A stretch of DNA of 64,000 bases, taken from contig JAXHSW010000014.1 of NCBI GenBank assembly GCA_034190295.1, positions 1 through 64,000 of the forward strand. Direction: 5' to 3'. The notes below the pieces were generated by a model, which worked only from the letters and a program-made list of their open reading frames with translations, ran no database searches and had not been told where the DNA came from. A program made the translations under genes and the position numbers. Positions 55,054-63,806 of the stretch are shown in pieces (the stretch's first letter is position 1; the number at the start of each line of letters is the position of its first letter). Source of the stretch: Okeania sp034190295. Its GTDB lineage: Bacteria > Cyanobacteriota > Cyanobacteriia > Cyanobacteriales > Microcoleaceae.

Positions 55054-55725
55054 TTAATTATTAATTCTACCTTCTAAACCTGATAGACTCCTGGTTTGTT
55101 GAGCATACATCTCTCGTAAAATTAAACCAGGGTCTACCCAACGACCCCCATATTTCAAACCCCAATGAAGATGGGGACCACTGGTTCGACCAGTCATTCC
55201 CACTCTCGCTATTCGAGTCCCAGCGGGTAGGACTTGACCTTGAAGTAGCATAATTCCACCACCACGATCTACTAAATAACGACGTCCGCCATGAGTTTCT
55301 ACGCCTCCTTGAACGTGGCAGTAAACGTGTTCCCAAGAACCTGACTTAACTACAATACCAGTACCACATCGTCTATCTTCCCAGACTTCTACAACTTTGC
55401 CTGCCCACCAATTTCGGATGTAGCTTCCTTGAGGTGCTGCTAGGTCTAACCCATAATGAAATCCCCCTCCTCTAGGGCCAAAAGGGGATGTATATCCTTG
55501 AAAGTTTTCGACTGGGAAGGAAGCATTTTGCCAGTTATTGACGTAGGCTATTTGTTGATTATTAATTGTGGGTTCTTGAGCTGTGACTAATTCTTGTTTG
55601 AGTCCTGTGGTGGTGAAGGCAGCTCCGATAATTCCTAGTAATAGTAAAATTTTTTTTGATTTATTAAAATACTGCTTTATAGAATTAGATACCAAAGGCA
55701 AACCAAGGGGGACTGGATTTGACAT
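55054..55725 (-). CDS. M23 family metallopeptidase
   Basis: A 223-residue secreted protein. A hydrophobic N-terminal segment (ILLLLGIIGAAFTTTGL, ~26-42) acts as signal or anchor. The peptidase domain has the zinc ligands His90-x3-Asp94 (GFHYGLDLAAP) and His185-Leu-His187 (SGPHLHWGL), as in lysostaphin-type endopeptidases. It lacks LysM repeats. It probably cuts peptidoglycan cross-bridges or acts in cell-wall remodelling. The N-terminal Met at 55725 is accepted. Long insert between the ligands (VETHGGRRYLVDRGG) is usual for the cyanobacterial subgroup. Confidence 0.92.
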   Translation of the reverse strand: MSNPVPLGLPLVSNSIKQYFNKSKKILLLLGIIGAAFTTTGLKQELVTAQEPTINNQQIAYVNNWQNASFPVENFQGYTSPFGPRGGGFHYGLDLAAPQGSYIRNWWAGKVVEVWEDRRCGTGIVVKSGSWEHVYCHVQGGVETHGGRRYLVDRGGGIMLLQGQVLPAGTRIARVGMTGRTSGPHLHWGLKYGGRWVDPGLILREMYAQQTRSLSGLEGRINN

Positions 55726-55825
55726 GGTTTTTATTCACTCCTCAATTTCTTGTGACCAGGGATGATTTGATACATCTGAAGATTCTGGGAAATTGTATCA
55801 TCAATTTAACCAAGTCGCCATTGTG

Positions 55826-56280
55826 AAAAAAACTATAGTGCTATATATATATAGTGTTTGAATGGCTCAAATCGAAAATACTGACATATTTTTACTCATT
55901 TGGCTCAAATAGAATTAGTCTATAGGCAAATCTATGAGCTTGTCTGCTGAAATTTCGAGATTAACACTAGATTTAGAGAAAAAAACTATAGTGCTATATA
56001 TATATAGTGTTTGAATGGCTCAAATCGAAAATACTGACATATTTTTACTCATTTGGCTCAAATAGAATTAGTCTATAGGCAAATCTATGAGCTTGTCTNN
56101 NNNNNNNNNNNNNNNNNNNNNNNNNNNNNNNNNNNNNNNNNNNNNNNNNNNNNNNNNNNNNNNNNNNNNNNNNNNNNNNNNNNNNNNNNNNNNNNNNNGC
56201 TGAAATTTCGAGATTAACACTAGATTTAGAGAAAAAAACTATAGTGCTATATATATATAGTGTTTGAATGGCTCAAATCG
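55826..56280. repeat. 153-bp tandem repeats, at least 2 units, with assembly gap
   Basis: ACTATAGTGCTATATATATA starts at 55832, 55985 and 56238. The first spacing is 153 bp; the second is 253 bp, that is 153 plus the 100 N. The flanks of the gap join exactly (GAGCTTGTCT|GCTGAAATTTC). Units carry TTGGCTCAAATAGAATTAGT and a TA-rich palindrome. It lies between the M23 gene and the histidine kinase 3' end. Confidence 0.85.
56099..56198. other. Assembly gap (100 N) within 153-bp repeats
   Basis: No unique sequence need be missing; the copy number of the array is unresolved. Confidence 0.95.
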
Positions 56281-56427
56281 AAAATACTGAGATCATCTCC
56301 GCTGGGGCGCGTTTGTGTAAAACCAAGGGCAAATATCTACAGGAAATTTAAGTATTTTCAGGCTTTTAAACCTTCTTCCCTCTTCCTTCTTCCTTCTTCC
56401 CTCTTCCCTCTTCCTTGTCAAAACATT

Positions 56428-57798
56428 TCAAGTTGGTATTTCGATCGCAAATTCTGCTCCTTTTTCAGAAGAAGAAATACATTTTATTCTCCCTTGATGC
56501 TGTTCAACAATAATTTGATAACTGATTGATAGTCCTAAACCGGTACCTTTACTGACTGGTTTAGTTGTAAAAAAGGGGTCGAATATTTTAGAGTAATCTT
56601 CCTCTGTTATACCCAAGCCATTATCAGAAATATAAATCCCGAACCAATCATTTTCTAATTTTTCTGTTCTGATAGAAATTTTTGGTTGTTCTACTCCATA
56701 TTTATTCTGATAAAATTTTATTTCTAGTGCATCAATGGCATTATTAATAATATTCATTATTGCTTGCTTCAATGCGTTAGGAAAACAGTTAACTAGAGGC
56801 AGCTCCCCATAATCTTGAATGACTTTAATCTGAAACAATGGATTTTGTAAACGGGGTTGAAGAATTAGTAAGATACTGTCAATAATTACATGAATATCTA
56901 CAGATATTACTTTTTTTTTATCCAAGCTGGAGAAAACTTGCAATGATTTAACAATTTTACTAATACGATTTGCTCCTCCTCCCATTGAATCTAATAATTT
57001 GGGTAAGTCTTCTTCAATATAATCCAATTCAATTTCTTCAATTTTTTCTGCAATTTCATCCGGTAAATTTGAAGAATTTTTATGAAAAAGATGAACTAAA
57101 TCTAATAAATCTTTAGTATAGTTATCAACGTGATTTAAATTACCCAAAATAAAGGTGACAGGATTATTAATCTCATGAGCAATTCCAGCAACCATTTCTC
57201 CCAAACTAGACATTTTTTCCGCCTGAATGAGTTGAGCTTGAGTCTTTTTCAACTTTTTAAGAGTTCTTTGTAAGTAAATATTTTGCTTTTTTAAGGCTTT
57301 TTTAGATAATTGATGCTCAATTTCAGCTGCAGAGCGAGTAGCAATTACTTTTAAGATAGATGTTTGTTGTTCATTATTGTGTTTTAAAGGTTTAGTATCT
57401 AAACCTCCAACATGACCGACACTTTTTCCATGACTATCTACAATAGAAATCCCTAAATAACTTTCAGCTTGCAAAGTTAATAAGTCTCGATCTTCTGGGA
57501 ATAGTTGTTGAATTGAATGGTGATAAATTTGCAGACCTGTTTCATAAACGGTACTACAGGGAGTTCCTTCTATATCATATTTAAAATTAGGTATAAATCT
57601 GTCTCCTGACCAAAAAGCTAATACCTTAATTTGTGGTCGAGTACTGTCTATAAATTCTCCAATAAATCCATATTTTATTTGCAAAACTTGAGCTAGGTAT
57701 TGAGCACAAGCCTGAAAAAAATCTTCGCCGATTTTAGATGCAATTCCTGCAACAATGAGTTTGAGATTATATTCCGATTCAAGATCGTGATTTGTCAT
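56428..57798 (-). CDS. GAF sensor histidine kinase
   Basis: A 456-residue kinase. The N-terminal ~150 residues are GAF-like (AQYLAQVLQIKYGFIGE; YLGISIVDSHGKSVGHVG). A coiled coil at ~165-195 leads into HisKA with His208 (GIAHEINNP). The ATPase has the N box (IMNIINNAIDALE), G1 (ISDNGLGI), F box (FDPFFTTKP) and G2 (GTGLGLS). All catalytic elements are intact. There is no membrane span, so it senses a cytoplasmic signal. No response regulator is adjacent, making it an orphan kinase, as is frequent in cyanobacteria. Confidence 0.94.
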   Translation of the reverse strand: MTNHDLESEYNLKLIVAGIASKIGEDFFQACAQYLAQVLQIKYGFIGEFIDSTRPQIKVLAFWSGDRFIPNFKYDIEGTPCSTVYETGLQIYHHSIQQLFPEDRDLLTLQAESYLGISIVDSHGKSVGHVGGLDTKPLKHNNEQQTSILKVIATRSAAEIEHQLSKKALKKQNIYLQRTLKKLKKTQAQLIQAEKMSSLGEMVAGIAHEINNPVTFILGNLNHVDNYTKDLLDLVHLFHKNSSNLPDEIAEKIEEIELDYIEEDLPKLLDSMGGGANRISKIVKSLQVFSSLDKKKVISVDIHVIIDSILLILQPRLQNPLFQIKVIQDYGELPLVNCFPNALKQAIMNIINNAIDALEIKFYQNKYGVEQPKISIRTEKLENDWFGIYISDNGLGITEEDYSKIFDPFFTTKPVSKGTGLGLSISYQIIVEQHQGRIKCISSSEKGAEFAIEIPT

Positions 57799-58479
57799 TA
57801 TTATATAATTCTAGATATTATTTATATATATTTGTCTTGATTTATAAATTATTCTTCGGCTATTTATTCAAGTTCACTCAGTATGAGTTCTGAGATATTT
57901 AGTAATCATGTTTTATTCAATCGTTGTTTTCTTAAGTATCTTTTATATTAGATATAATCCAGAACTATATTTCACCGAAAAATTGTGAGTATGTGCCTCC
58001 CCTTTTAAGGGGATAAAAAAGAGAATATTTCAGTTATCAGTACCTAAGGCTGAAGCAAAAGGTACTGATAACTGATAACTGATAACTGATAACTGAAATG
58101 ACCCGTCTAGTTATTTTTTCATCGCCCGATTAGACGATCTTAAAGCTGATAACCTTTAGGTATAACCTATTATTCTGTTTCTTTGACAATTATATTAACT
58201 TGTTCTAGATATAATCCTAATTTAAGCTATTTCTCCGATGGAGCAACAACAGATAATACTAGACTTCGCAGCAGTTGTCAGGGAATATGGAATAGGGAGA
58301 TGAAATCAACAATTTTATCTCTTGAATTGATTTAATTAACACTTTTGTCAGAGGTCTACTGATTATCTAATTTCATATTTATGTTTAATTGAATACTTAA
58401 AATATAATCATTCCTGAAATTTGTTATAATCCAGGGATTTAAAATTTTGCCTAATAAATAAAATATAAGATTTTAAAAA
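57799..58479. other. 681-bp gene-free tract
   Basis: Includes a partial family A right end (TTCACCGAAAAATTGTGAGT, CTCCCCTTTTAAGGGGATAA at 57970-58020) and an inverted pair of heptamer repeats: CAGTTATCAGTACC at 58029 and ACTGATAACTGATAACTGAT at 58058-58095. No coding gene is supported. Confidence 0.5.
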
Positions 58480-58866
58480 ATGATACTTGAAGAAATTTTT
58501 CCTTTTAGATTGGCCATAGATGCCACAGCGATCGCAGGTGCATCTCTTTGGTCTTTGGCCTTATATTGGGGTTTTTCCCCTCTGAGTGAGTGGGTGACGT
58601 TGCAACTTAACCGTTGGTTTAATTTTGCAGAAAGAGCATTGTATACATCTGAGAAAGAATTTGAAAAGACGCGTAAAGCAAGAGAATCTCAGAATGCTTT
58701 TTATGCTTCTATTTTCAGTATTGTGCCTTTTTTAATTGTAGGCAGTTTGTGCAATTGGGGTGTAGAAATAGGTTTAGATAAAAGTTGGTCAATTAGTATT
58801 GGGATAATTGTTTGTGTAACTTGTGGTGTTTATGAATTAGGAAGAAGAGATAGTAAATCTTCTTAA
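58480..58866 (+). CDS. Small membrane protein, unknown
   Basis: A 128-residue protein with three hydrophobic segments: about 12-31 (AIDATAIAGASLWSLALYWG), 74-90 (FYASIFSIVPFLIVGSL) and 103-121 (SWSISIGIIVCVTCGVYELG). An amphipathic charged helix lies between the first two (YTSEKEFEKTRKARE). A HIP1 octamer is in the coding sequence, as in native genes. I do not recognise the family. Clean start after an AT-rich leader and stop ahead of a family A element. Function unknown. Confidence 0.7.
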   Translation: MILEEIFPFRLAIDATAIAGASLWSLALYWGFSPLSEWVTLQLNRWFNFAERALYTSEKEFEKTRKARESQNAFYASIFSIVPFLIVGSLCNWGVEIGLDKSWSISIGIIVCVTCGVYELGRRDSKSS

Positions 58867-58878
58867 ATAAGGGAATAG

Positions 58879-59082
58879 TTTAACAATTAATAATTAATAA
58901 TTAATAATTAATAATTACTTCTCCTTGAAAGCGGATAGGATTGACTGAAAGGAAAAATTTTTCTCACAGGAGTCGATTGGATCTGGTTATGAAACCCATC
59001 CATCCCATCCTACGGGAAGCTGCGCTAACGACCGCTTGTTTCTTTTTTAAAGGAAAGGCTTTAAACCTTAATTATTCGGTAA
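58879..59082 (+). repeat. Family A element with nested insertion
   Basis: TTAACAATTAATAATTAATA, ACTTCTCCTTGAAAGCGGAT AGGATTGACTGAAAGG at the left, TTTAAAGGAAAGGCTTTAAA CCTTAATTATTCGGTAA at the right. About 70 bp of foreign sequence (CCATCCCATCCTACGGGAAG, GCTGCGCTAACGACCGC; ~58968-59039) interrupts the middle. Confidence 0.7.
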
Positions 59083-59184
59083 TATAAGGAGTAGGATAGG
59101 AAACAAGTAAAAGATATTTACCCCGTCAACTGTATCTCATAACTTTGGAAATTGCTGTAGCTGAATGATCGAGTTTTATATATT

Positions 59185-59844
59185 ATGAAAATAGACCAAA
59201 ATTTTCTTTTTCCTACTGATATAGAAACAGCGATCGCTCTGCAACAAAAACTCCGTCATCAAGTAATAACTGAAGACCAATTTGGAACTATTAAATATGT
59301 AGCTGGTATTGATGTTGGTTATAGTGATTCAGATAAGATTACTCAAGCAGCAGTAGCAGTTTTAAGTTTTCCAAAATTAGAATTATTAGAACAGTCTATA
59401 GTTAAACGTCCTACTTCTTTTTCTTATGTTCCTGGATTATTATCTTTTCGAGAAATACCTGCTATTTTAGATGCTTTAGAAAAGCTAAATATTACCCCTG
59501 AATTGTTGCTTTGTGATGGTCAAGGATTGATACATCCCCGTAGATTTGGTATAGCTTGTCATTTAGGAGTTTTAGTTAATATCCCTAGTATTGGTGTAGC
59601 TAAATCTCACTATATTGGTCAACATAATTCTGTTGGTTTAGAAAAAGGTAATTGGCAACCAATAATAGATGAAGAAGAAGTTATTGGTGCAGTTGTGAGA
59701 ACTCGTACTGGAGTTAAACCAATTTATGTTTCAACTGGTCATAAAATCAGCTTAACAACTGCCATAAATTATGTGTTGAAATGTACTACTAAATATCGAT
59801 TGCCTGAAACAACTCGTTGGGCTGATAAATTAGCTTCTAACTAA
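59185..59844 (+). CDS. nfi: Endonuclease V (deoxyinosine 3' endonuclease)
   Basis: A 219-residue repair enzyme that nicks DNA (or inosine-containing RNA) one base 3' of deoxyinosine. The metal-binding triad is seen as Asp43 (GIDVGYS), Glu90 (LLSFREIP) and Asp111 (LLCDGQG), together with HPRRFGIACHLGVL and the wedge segment RPTSFSYVPG. Size agrees with E. coli Nfi (223). The start ATG at 59185 gives the usual N-terminal AIALQQKLR helix. Single gene. Confidence 0.96.
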   Translation: MKIDQNFLFPTDIETAIALQQKLRHQVITEDQFGTIKYVAGIDVGYSDSDKITQAAVAVLSFPKLELLEQSIVKRPTSFSYVPGLLSFREIPAILDALEKLNITPELLLCDGQGLIHPRRFGIACHLGVLVNIPSIGVAKSHYIGQHNSVGLEKGNWQPIIDEEEVIGAVVRTRTGVKPIYVSTGHKISLTTAINYVLKCTTKYRLPETTRWADKLASN

Positions 59845-60352
59845 GAAGGAAGGAGGTAGAAGAAAAGAGAGAAAAAATAATAGAACTTACGCAGAGGAAC
59901 TATAGCAATCAGGAATCAGATGTGAGAATTTAGGTGTTCCTTTAAAGTATGGAAGATAGCACTTATCTTAATTCTTATATATTAGTTTTTTTTCTTCCCT
60001 GTTGCCTGTTGCCTTTCGGAGCTGTTGCCTAAAAGTCTCTAATATCTCACAACTCAAATCATATTGCTATATATATTGTTTCAATAATGGATAATTGATA
60101 ATGGATAATTGATAATTACCTCTCCCTAAAAACGGATAGGATTGAATAAAAGGAAAAAATAAATTTTTTCCCCCTTGAAAGGGGAGGCTTTAAACCAGAA
60201 TTATTTAATTATTTATTTAATTGTTTAATTATTTAATTCTTCGGTAATTGTGCGTTACGCTATCGCTAACACACCCTACTAAATAGTTGCAAAAAAAATC
60301 CTTAACTGAACTGTATTTACTGATAACTGATAACTGATAACTGATAACTGAA
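59845..60352. repeat. Intergenic with family A element and heptamers
   Basis: ACTTACGCAGAGGAACTATA near 59884 is a partial CAGGACTTACGCA MITE. 60080-60247 is a complete family A element (TTCAATAATGGATAATTGAT to ATTCTTCGGTAA). ACTGATAACTGATAACTGAT ACTGATAACTGAA (60318-60351) runs right up to the ATG of the next gene and may have displaced its original leader. Confidence 0.75.
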
Positions 60353-61303
60353 ATGGCTACTCTCAACCTCAAACCTACTCACAAACCAGTAAAATTATAC
60401 TACCAAAGTTTAAAAAAGTTTATACAGTTGGGAGCCGTTAATGAAGGGGCTGTAAAAGTTGCTTTTGCGGACTTGCTAACTGCTTGTTGTCAACAGTTTA
60501 ACTGGACATTGGTACAGGAGAATAGTATCGCATTAACCAAGAAAAAACTAATCCGAGTTGATGGGTTATTAGTTAGAGATGATACTCTCAAACATGGCAT
60601 CTGGGAAGCGAAAGATACTGAGGATGATTTACCCAAGGAAGTACAAAAGAAATTTGCTAAAGGTTATCCCAAAGATAATATTATTTTTCAGTCTCCCGAA
60701 CGGGTGATTATTTGGCAAGGGGGAAAGCAGGTTTATGATGAAGAAATTACGAAACCAGAAGCTCTGGTAGAAAGTCTCAAGTTATTTTTTGAATATCGCC
60801 CACCCCAGATAGAAAATTGGGAAAAAGCAGCTACAGAATTTGGGGAAAGAGTTGATAATTTAGGGAAAAAATTAGTAGAGTTAATTCAGAGTCAACGTAA
60901 AACTAATAAAAAATTTATTGCTGCCTTTGACGGGTTTAGTAATATTTGCCGTCAGTCTATTAATCCGAATATTTCTGATGCAGCAGTGGAAGAGATGTTG
61001 ATTCAGCATTTACTAACGGAACGAATTTTTCGCCAGATTTTTGATAATCCAGATTTTACTCGCCGGAATATTATTGCGGTGGAAATTGAGAAGGTGATTA
61101 ATGCTTTAACCTCGAAGTCTTTTAGTCGGAGTCATTTTTTAGAGGAGGTAGATTATTTTTATTTGGCATTAGAAGAAGCTGCTAAAACTATTAAGGAATA
61201 TAGTGAGAAACAGCATTTTTTAAACACGGTTTATGAGAAGTTTTTCCAAGGGTTTGCTGTTAAGATTGCTGATACTCATGGCATTGTTTACACTGCTTCA
61301 TAA
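60353..61303 (+). CDS. Truncated Type ISP restriction enzyme, N-terminal domain only
   Basis: A 316-residue protein equal to the first part of Type ISP (LlaGI/LlaBIII-like) restriction-modification enzymes. It carries the nuclease signature Asp70 and Glu85-Ala-Lys87 (RVDGLLV...GIWEAKD), then the helical AVEEMLIQHLLTERIF, FTRRNIIA and QHFLNTVYEKFFQGF segments. It ends right after DTHGIVYT, where intact enzymes continue into the methyltransferase and helicase regions for several hundred more residues. The break lies ~40 bp from the 3' end of a TnpB gene, so an insertion or deletion linked to that element probably removed the rest. Restriction without helicase or methylase is not expected to work. 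Confidence 0.85.
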   Translation: MATLNLKPTHKPVKLYYQSLKKFIQLGAVNEGAVKVAFADLLTACCQQFNWTLVQENSIALTKKKLIRVDGLLVRDDTLKHGIWEAKDTEDDLPKEVQKKFAKGYPKDNIIFQSPERVIIWQGGKQVYDEEITKPEALVESLKLFFEYRPPQIENWEKAATEFGERVDNLGKKLVELIQSQRKTNKKFIAAFDGFSNICRQSINPNISDAAVEEMLIQHLLTERIFRQIFDNPDFTRRNIIAVEIEKVINALTSKSFSRSHFLEEVDYFYLALEEAAKTIKEYSEKQHFLNTVYEKFFQGFAVKIADTHGIVYTAS

Positions 61304-61340
61304 AACCGACATAAAACGTCATATAGTGACATTTTAATGT

Positions 61341-62460
61341 TTACTTCCTGCTTCTACCGGAACTGTCGGCAGCACTCCGTCCACAGGCATCAACGGTCAA
61401 GCCGACCGCATCTCTTAAATTAATTGAAGCATTCAAGTCTCGGTCAATTGATAGACCGCATTCTGGGCAGTCATAAGTTCTGATGTTTAAAGGCATATCC
61501 TGTACATGACCACAATTCGAGCAAGTTTTTGATGATGGAAAAAACCTATCAACTATTACTAACTCAGAACCATACCACTGAGTTTTATATTCTAACTGTC
61601 TTCTAAACTCGTAAAACCCTTGATCTGCTATAGATTTTGCTAGCTTATGATTAGCTAACATACCGCTGACGTTCAAATCTTCAATCACAACAGTGCCGTG
61701 GTTTTTGGCGATTGTTGTTGTCAATTTATCAAGTGCATCTTTACGGATATTAGCTACTCGTCTATGTTGTTTGCCTACCTTGACTACAGCTTTGTACCAA
61801 TTACTTGAATGCTTAACTTTCTTACTCAGTTGTCGTTGTAACGCGCGCCAGTCTTTTTTGCGCTTTTTTGTAAGGCTTCACACTCTGGAATACTTCACCA
61901 GTACTTAGTGTTGCTAGTGTCTTAATTCCTAAATCTACACCTACTACTTCTGTAGTTTTTGAAGTTGCAGTGGGAGTAAATTCAAAAGCTAAACTAAGAT
62001 ACCAATCACCAGCTTGTCTACTAATAGTTATTTTCTTAGTTGTTGCTTCAATTGGTTCATAAGTTTTGACCATACCAATAAAAGGTAATTTATGATTCCA
62101 TCCGTTTAATTCTATTGGTTTTCCACAATTATCAATTGTAAATGAATCAGACCTACCTTTCTTCTTAAACCTTGGACGTTTACCCAACCCTTGGAAGAAC
62201 CTCTTAAATGCTTCACCCAAGTTAATAAAAGCATATTGATAAACTTTAGATGATAAGTTTTTCATCCAAGGATAAAGTGGTTTTGTGTGATTGGTAAAAA
62301 CCTCTCTGAGCTTACGAGCATTAGGCTTGAAACCATCTTTGTAAGCAGCATTCCACAGACTTAAACCCCAATTGTAGCACCAGCGTGAATAGCCAGCGTG
62401 TTGAGCCATCAGAGTTTTCTGTTTGTTATTAAGTTTCAGCTTTGTTCTAATGGATTTCAT
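61341..62460 (-). pseudogene. tnpB: TnpB (IS200/IS605-type OrfB) with one frameshift
   Basis: Two frames form one TnpB of ~370 residues. 61822-62460 encodes the N-terminal domain (KLKLNNKQKTLMAQHAGYSR, RFKKKGRSDSF) and the first RuvC Asp (GVDLGIKTLATLS). The rest, ending at 61341, encodes the RuvC Glu (VVIEDLNVSGM), zinc-finger cysteines (CSNCG, CPECG) and the last Asp (IDRDLNASINL). The frame changes at a run of six A (about 61853-61860), where KPYKKA should continue as KKDWRALQRQLSKK. A slippery A-tract could be a sequencing error, a true lesion or frameshifting. No TnpA is present. Its relative at 835-1250 is more decayed. Confidence 0.88.
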
Positions 62461-62645
62461 TTATGAGTGAGCGCAGCCTGTGTAAAAGTATGCTTTAATA
62501 CTTATTATATTGTTATTCTCTGATTAAGTCAATGCTCCCCAAGTTTAGGGGGAACAAAACTCTGAAAGTACCCCAATTTTGGTGGATTTAGGGGGCTTGA
62601 CTAAAATCAAAAGTTGTTCTATTTTTAAATATTTAAAAATCTATT
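62461..62645. other. Left flank of TnpB and leader of the glycosyltransferase gene
   Basis: Includes the presumed 5' end of the TnpB element (TATGAGTGAGCGCAGCCTGT) and TTTAGGGGGAACAAAACTCT / TTTGGTGGATTTAGGGGGCT, a short imperfect direct repeat. No downstream half of the Type ISP gene is visible here. Confidence 0.45.
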
Positions 62646-63806
62646 GTGGAAGTAAAATATGCTCTTGTTCACGAATGGTTAACGCCTAAAGCAACTGGAG
62701 GTTCAGAACTGGTTGTTAAAGAAATTCTGCAGCATATTAATGCAGATTTATATGCTTTAATTGATTTCGAGTCAAGTAATCCTGAAAGTTATCTTTATCA
62801 ACGAAAAATAGGCAAAACATTTTTACAAAATTTGCCTTTAGCTCGTAATGGAGTACAAAAATATTTACCTCTATTACCAATAGCAATTGAACAATTAGAC
62901 TTACGAGAATATGATGTAATTTTATCTTCTTCCCATGCTGTTGCTAAAGCTGTTATTACTACACCCTATCAACTGCATATTTGTTATTGTCATACTCCTA
63001 TGCGCTATGCTTGGGATTTAACTTTTGACTATCTAAATAGTAGTAAATTAGGTAAAGGTATCCCTGGTATTTTTACCAGATATCTTTTACATAGACTCAG
63101 AGAATGGGATGTAATTTCTGCTAACCGAGTAGACTATTTTATTGCTAATTCTCAACATACCGCTAGAAGAATTTGGCGTTGTTATCGACGTGAAGCTGAG
63201 GTTATTTATCCACCAGTAAATGTGGAAAAGTTTCCTTTTAAATCTCAGAAACAAGATTTTTATCTAACAGTTTGTAGATTAGTGAGCTACAAAAAAATCT
63301 CTTTAATTGTTAGAGCTTTTAATCAGTTGGGACGAGAATTAATAATTATTGGCGCTGGTGAAGAATTAAATAAATTACGGCATCTTGCTAAACCTAATGT
63401 GAAAATTATGGGTTGGCAACCTGAAGAAGTAGTTACTAAATATATGTCAGAAGCAAAAGGTTTTATTTATGCTGCTTGTGAAGATTTTGGCATGGCTTTA
63501 GTAGAGGCACAAGCTTGCGGAACACCAGTTATTGCTTATGGGGTTGGTGGAGCAACAGAAACAGTTCTAGATATGAGAAAATATCCAGATTCAGCAACAG
63601 GTTTATTGTTTCCTGAGCAAACAGAAATATCTTTAGTTGAGGCGGTAGAAAAATTTGAAAATTTTCAGGCATATTTTCAGGCAGAAATTATCAGAAAGCA
63701 CGCCTCTAAATTTTCTCTAGAAGTATTTCAAAATAGTTACTTAAATTTTGTGGAAAAGTGTTATGAAGCAACTGGCAATAGACGGCGGGCAACAGATGTA
63801 TTTTGA
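62646..63806 (+). CDS. GT4-family glycosyltransferase
   Basis: A 386-residue GT-B fold transferase from GTG 62646. The N-terminal acceptor domain contains HEWLTPKATGGSELVVKEIL, SSSHAVAKAVITTP and CYCHTPMRYAWDL. The C-terminal donor domain has the family 4 E-x7-E motif (EDFGMALVEAQACGTPVIAY) and GGATETV. Such enzymes add sugars to lipid-linked exopolysaccharide or LPS intermediates in the cytoplasm. The HTPMRY segment is typical of a cyanobacterial subgroup. Neighbours to the right lie outside the window, so the pathway is unknown. Confidence 0.93.
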   Translation: MEVKYALVHEWLTPKATGGSELVVKEILQHINADLYALIDFESSNPESYLYQRKIGKTFLQNLPLARNGVQKYLPLLPIAIEQLDLREYDVILSSSHAVAKAVITTPYQLHICYCHTPMRYAWDLTFDYLNSSKLGKGIPGIFTRYLLHRLREWDVISANRVDYFIANSQHTARRIWRCYRREAEVIYPPVNVEKFPFKSQKQDFYLTVCRLVSYKKISLIVRAFNQLGRELIIIGAGEELNKLRHLAKPNVKIMGWQPEEVVTKYMSEAKGFIYAACEDFGMALVEAQACGTPVIAYGVGGATETVLDMRKYPDSATGLLFPEQTEISLVEAVEKFENFQAYFQAEIIRKHASKFSLEVFQNSYLNFVEKCYEATGNRRRATDVF

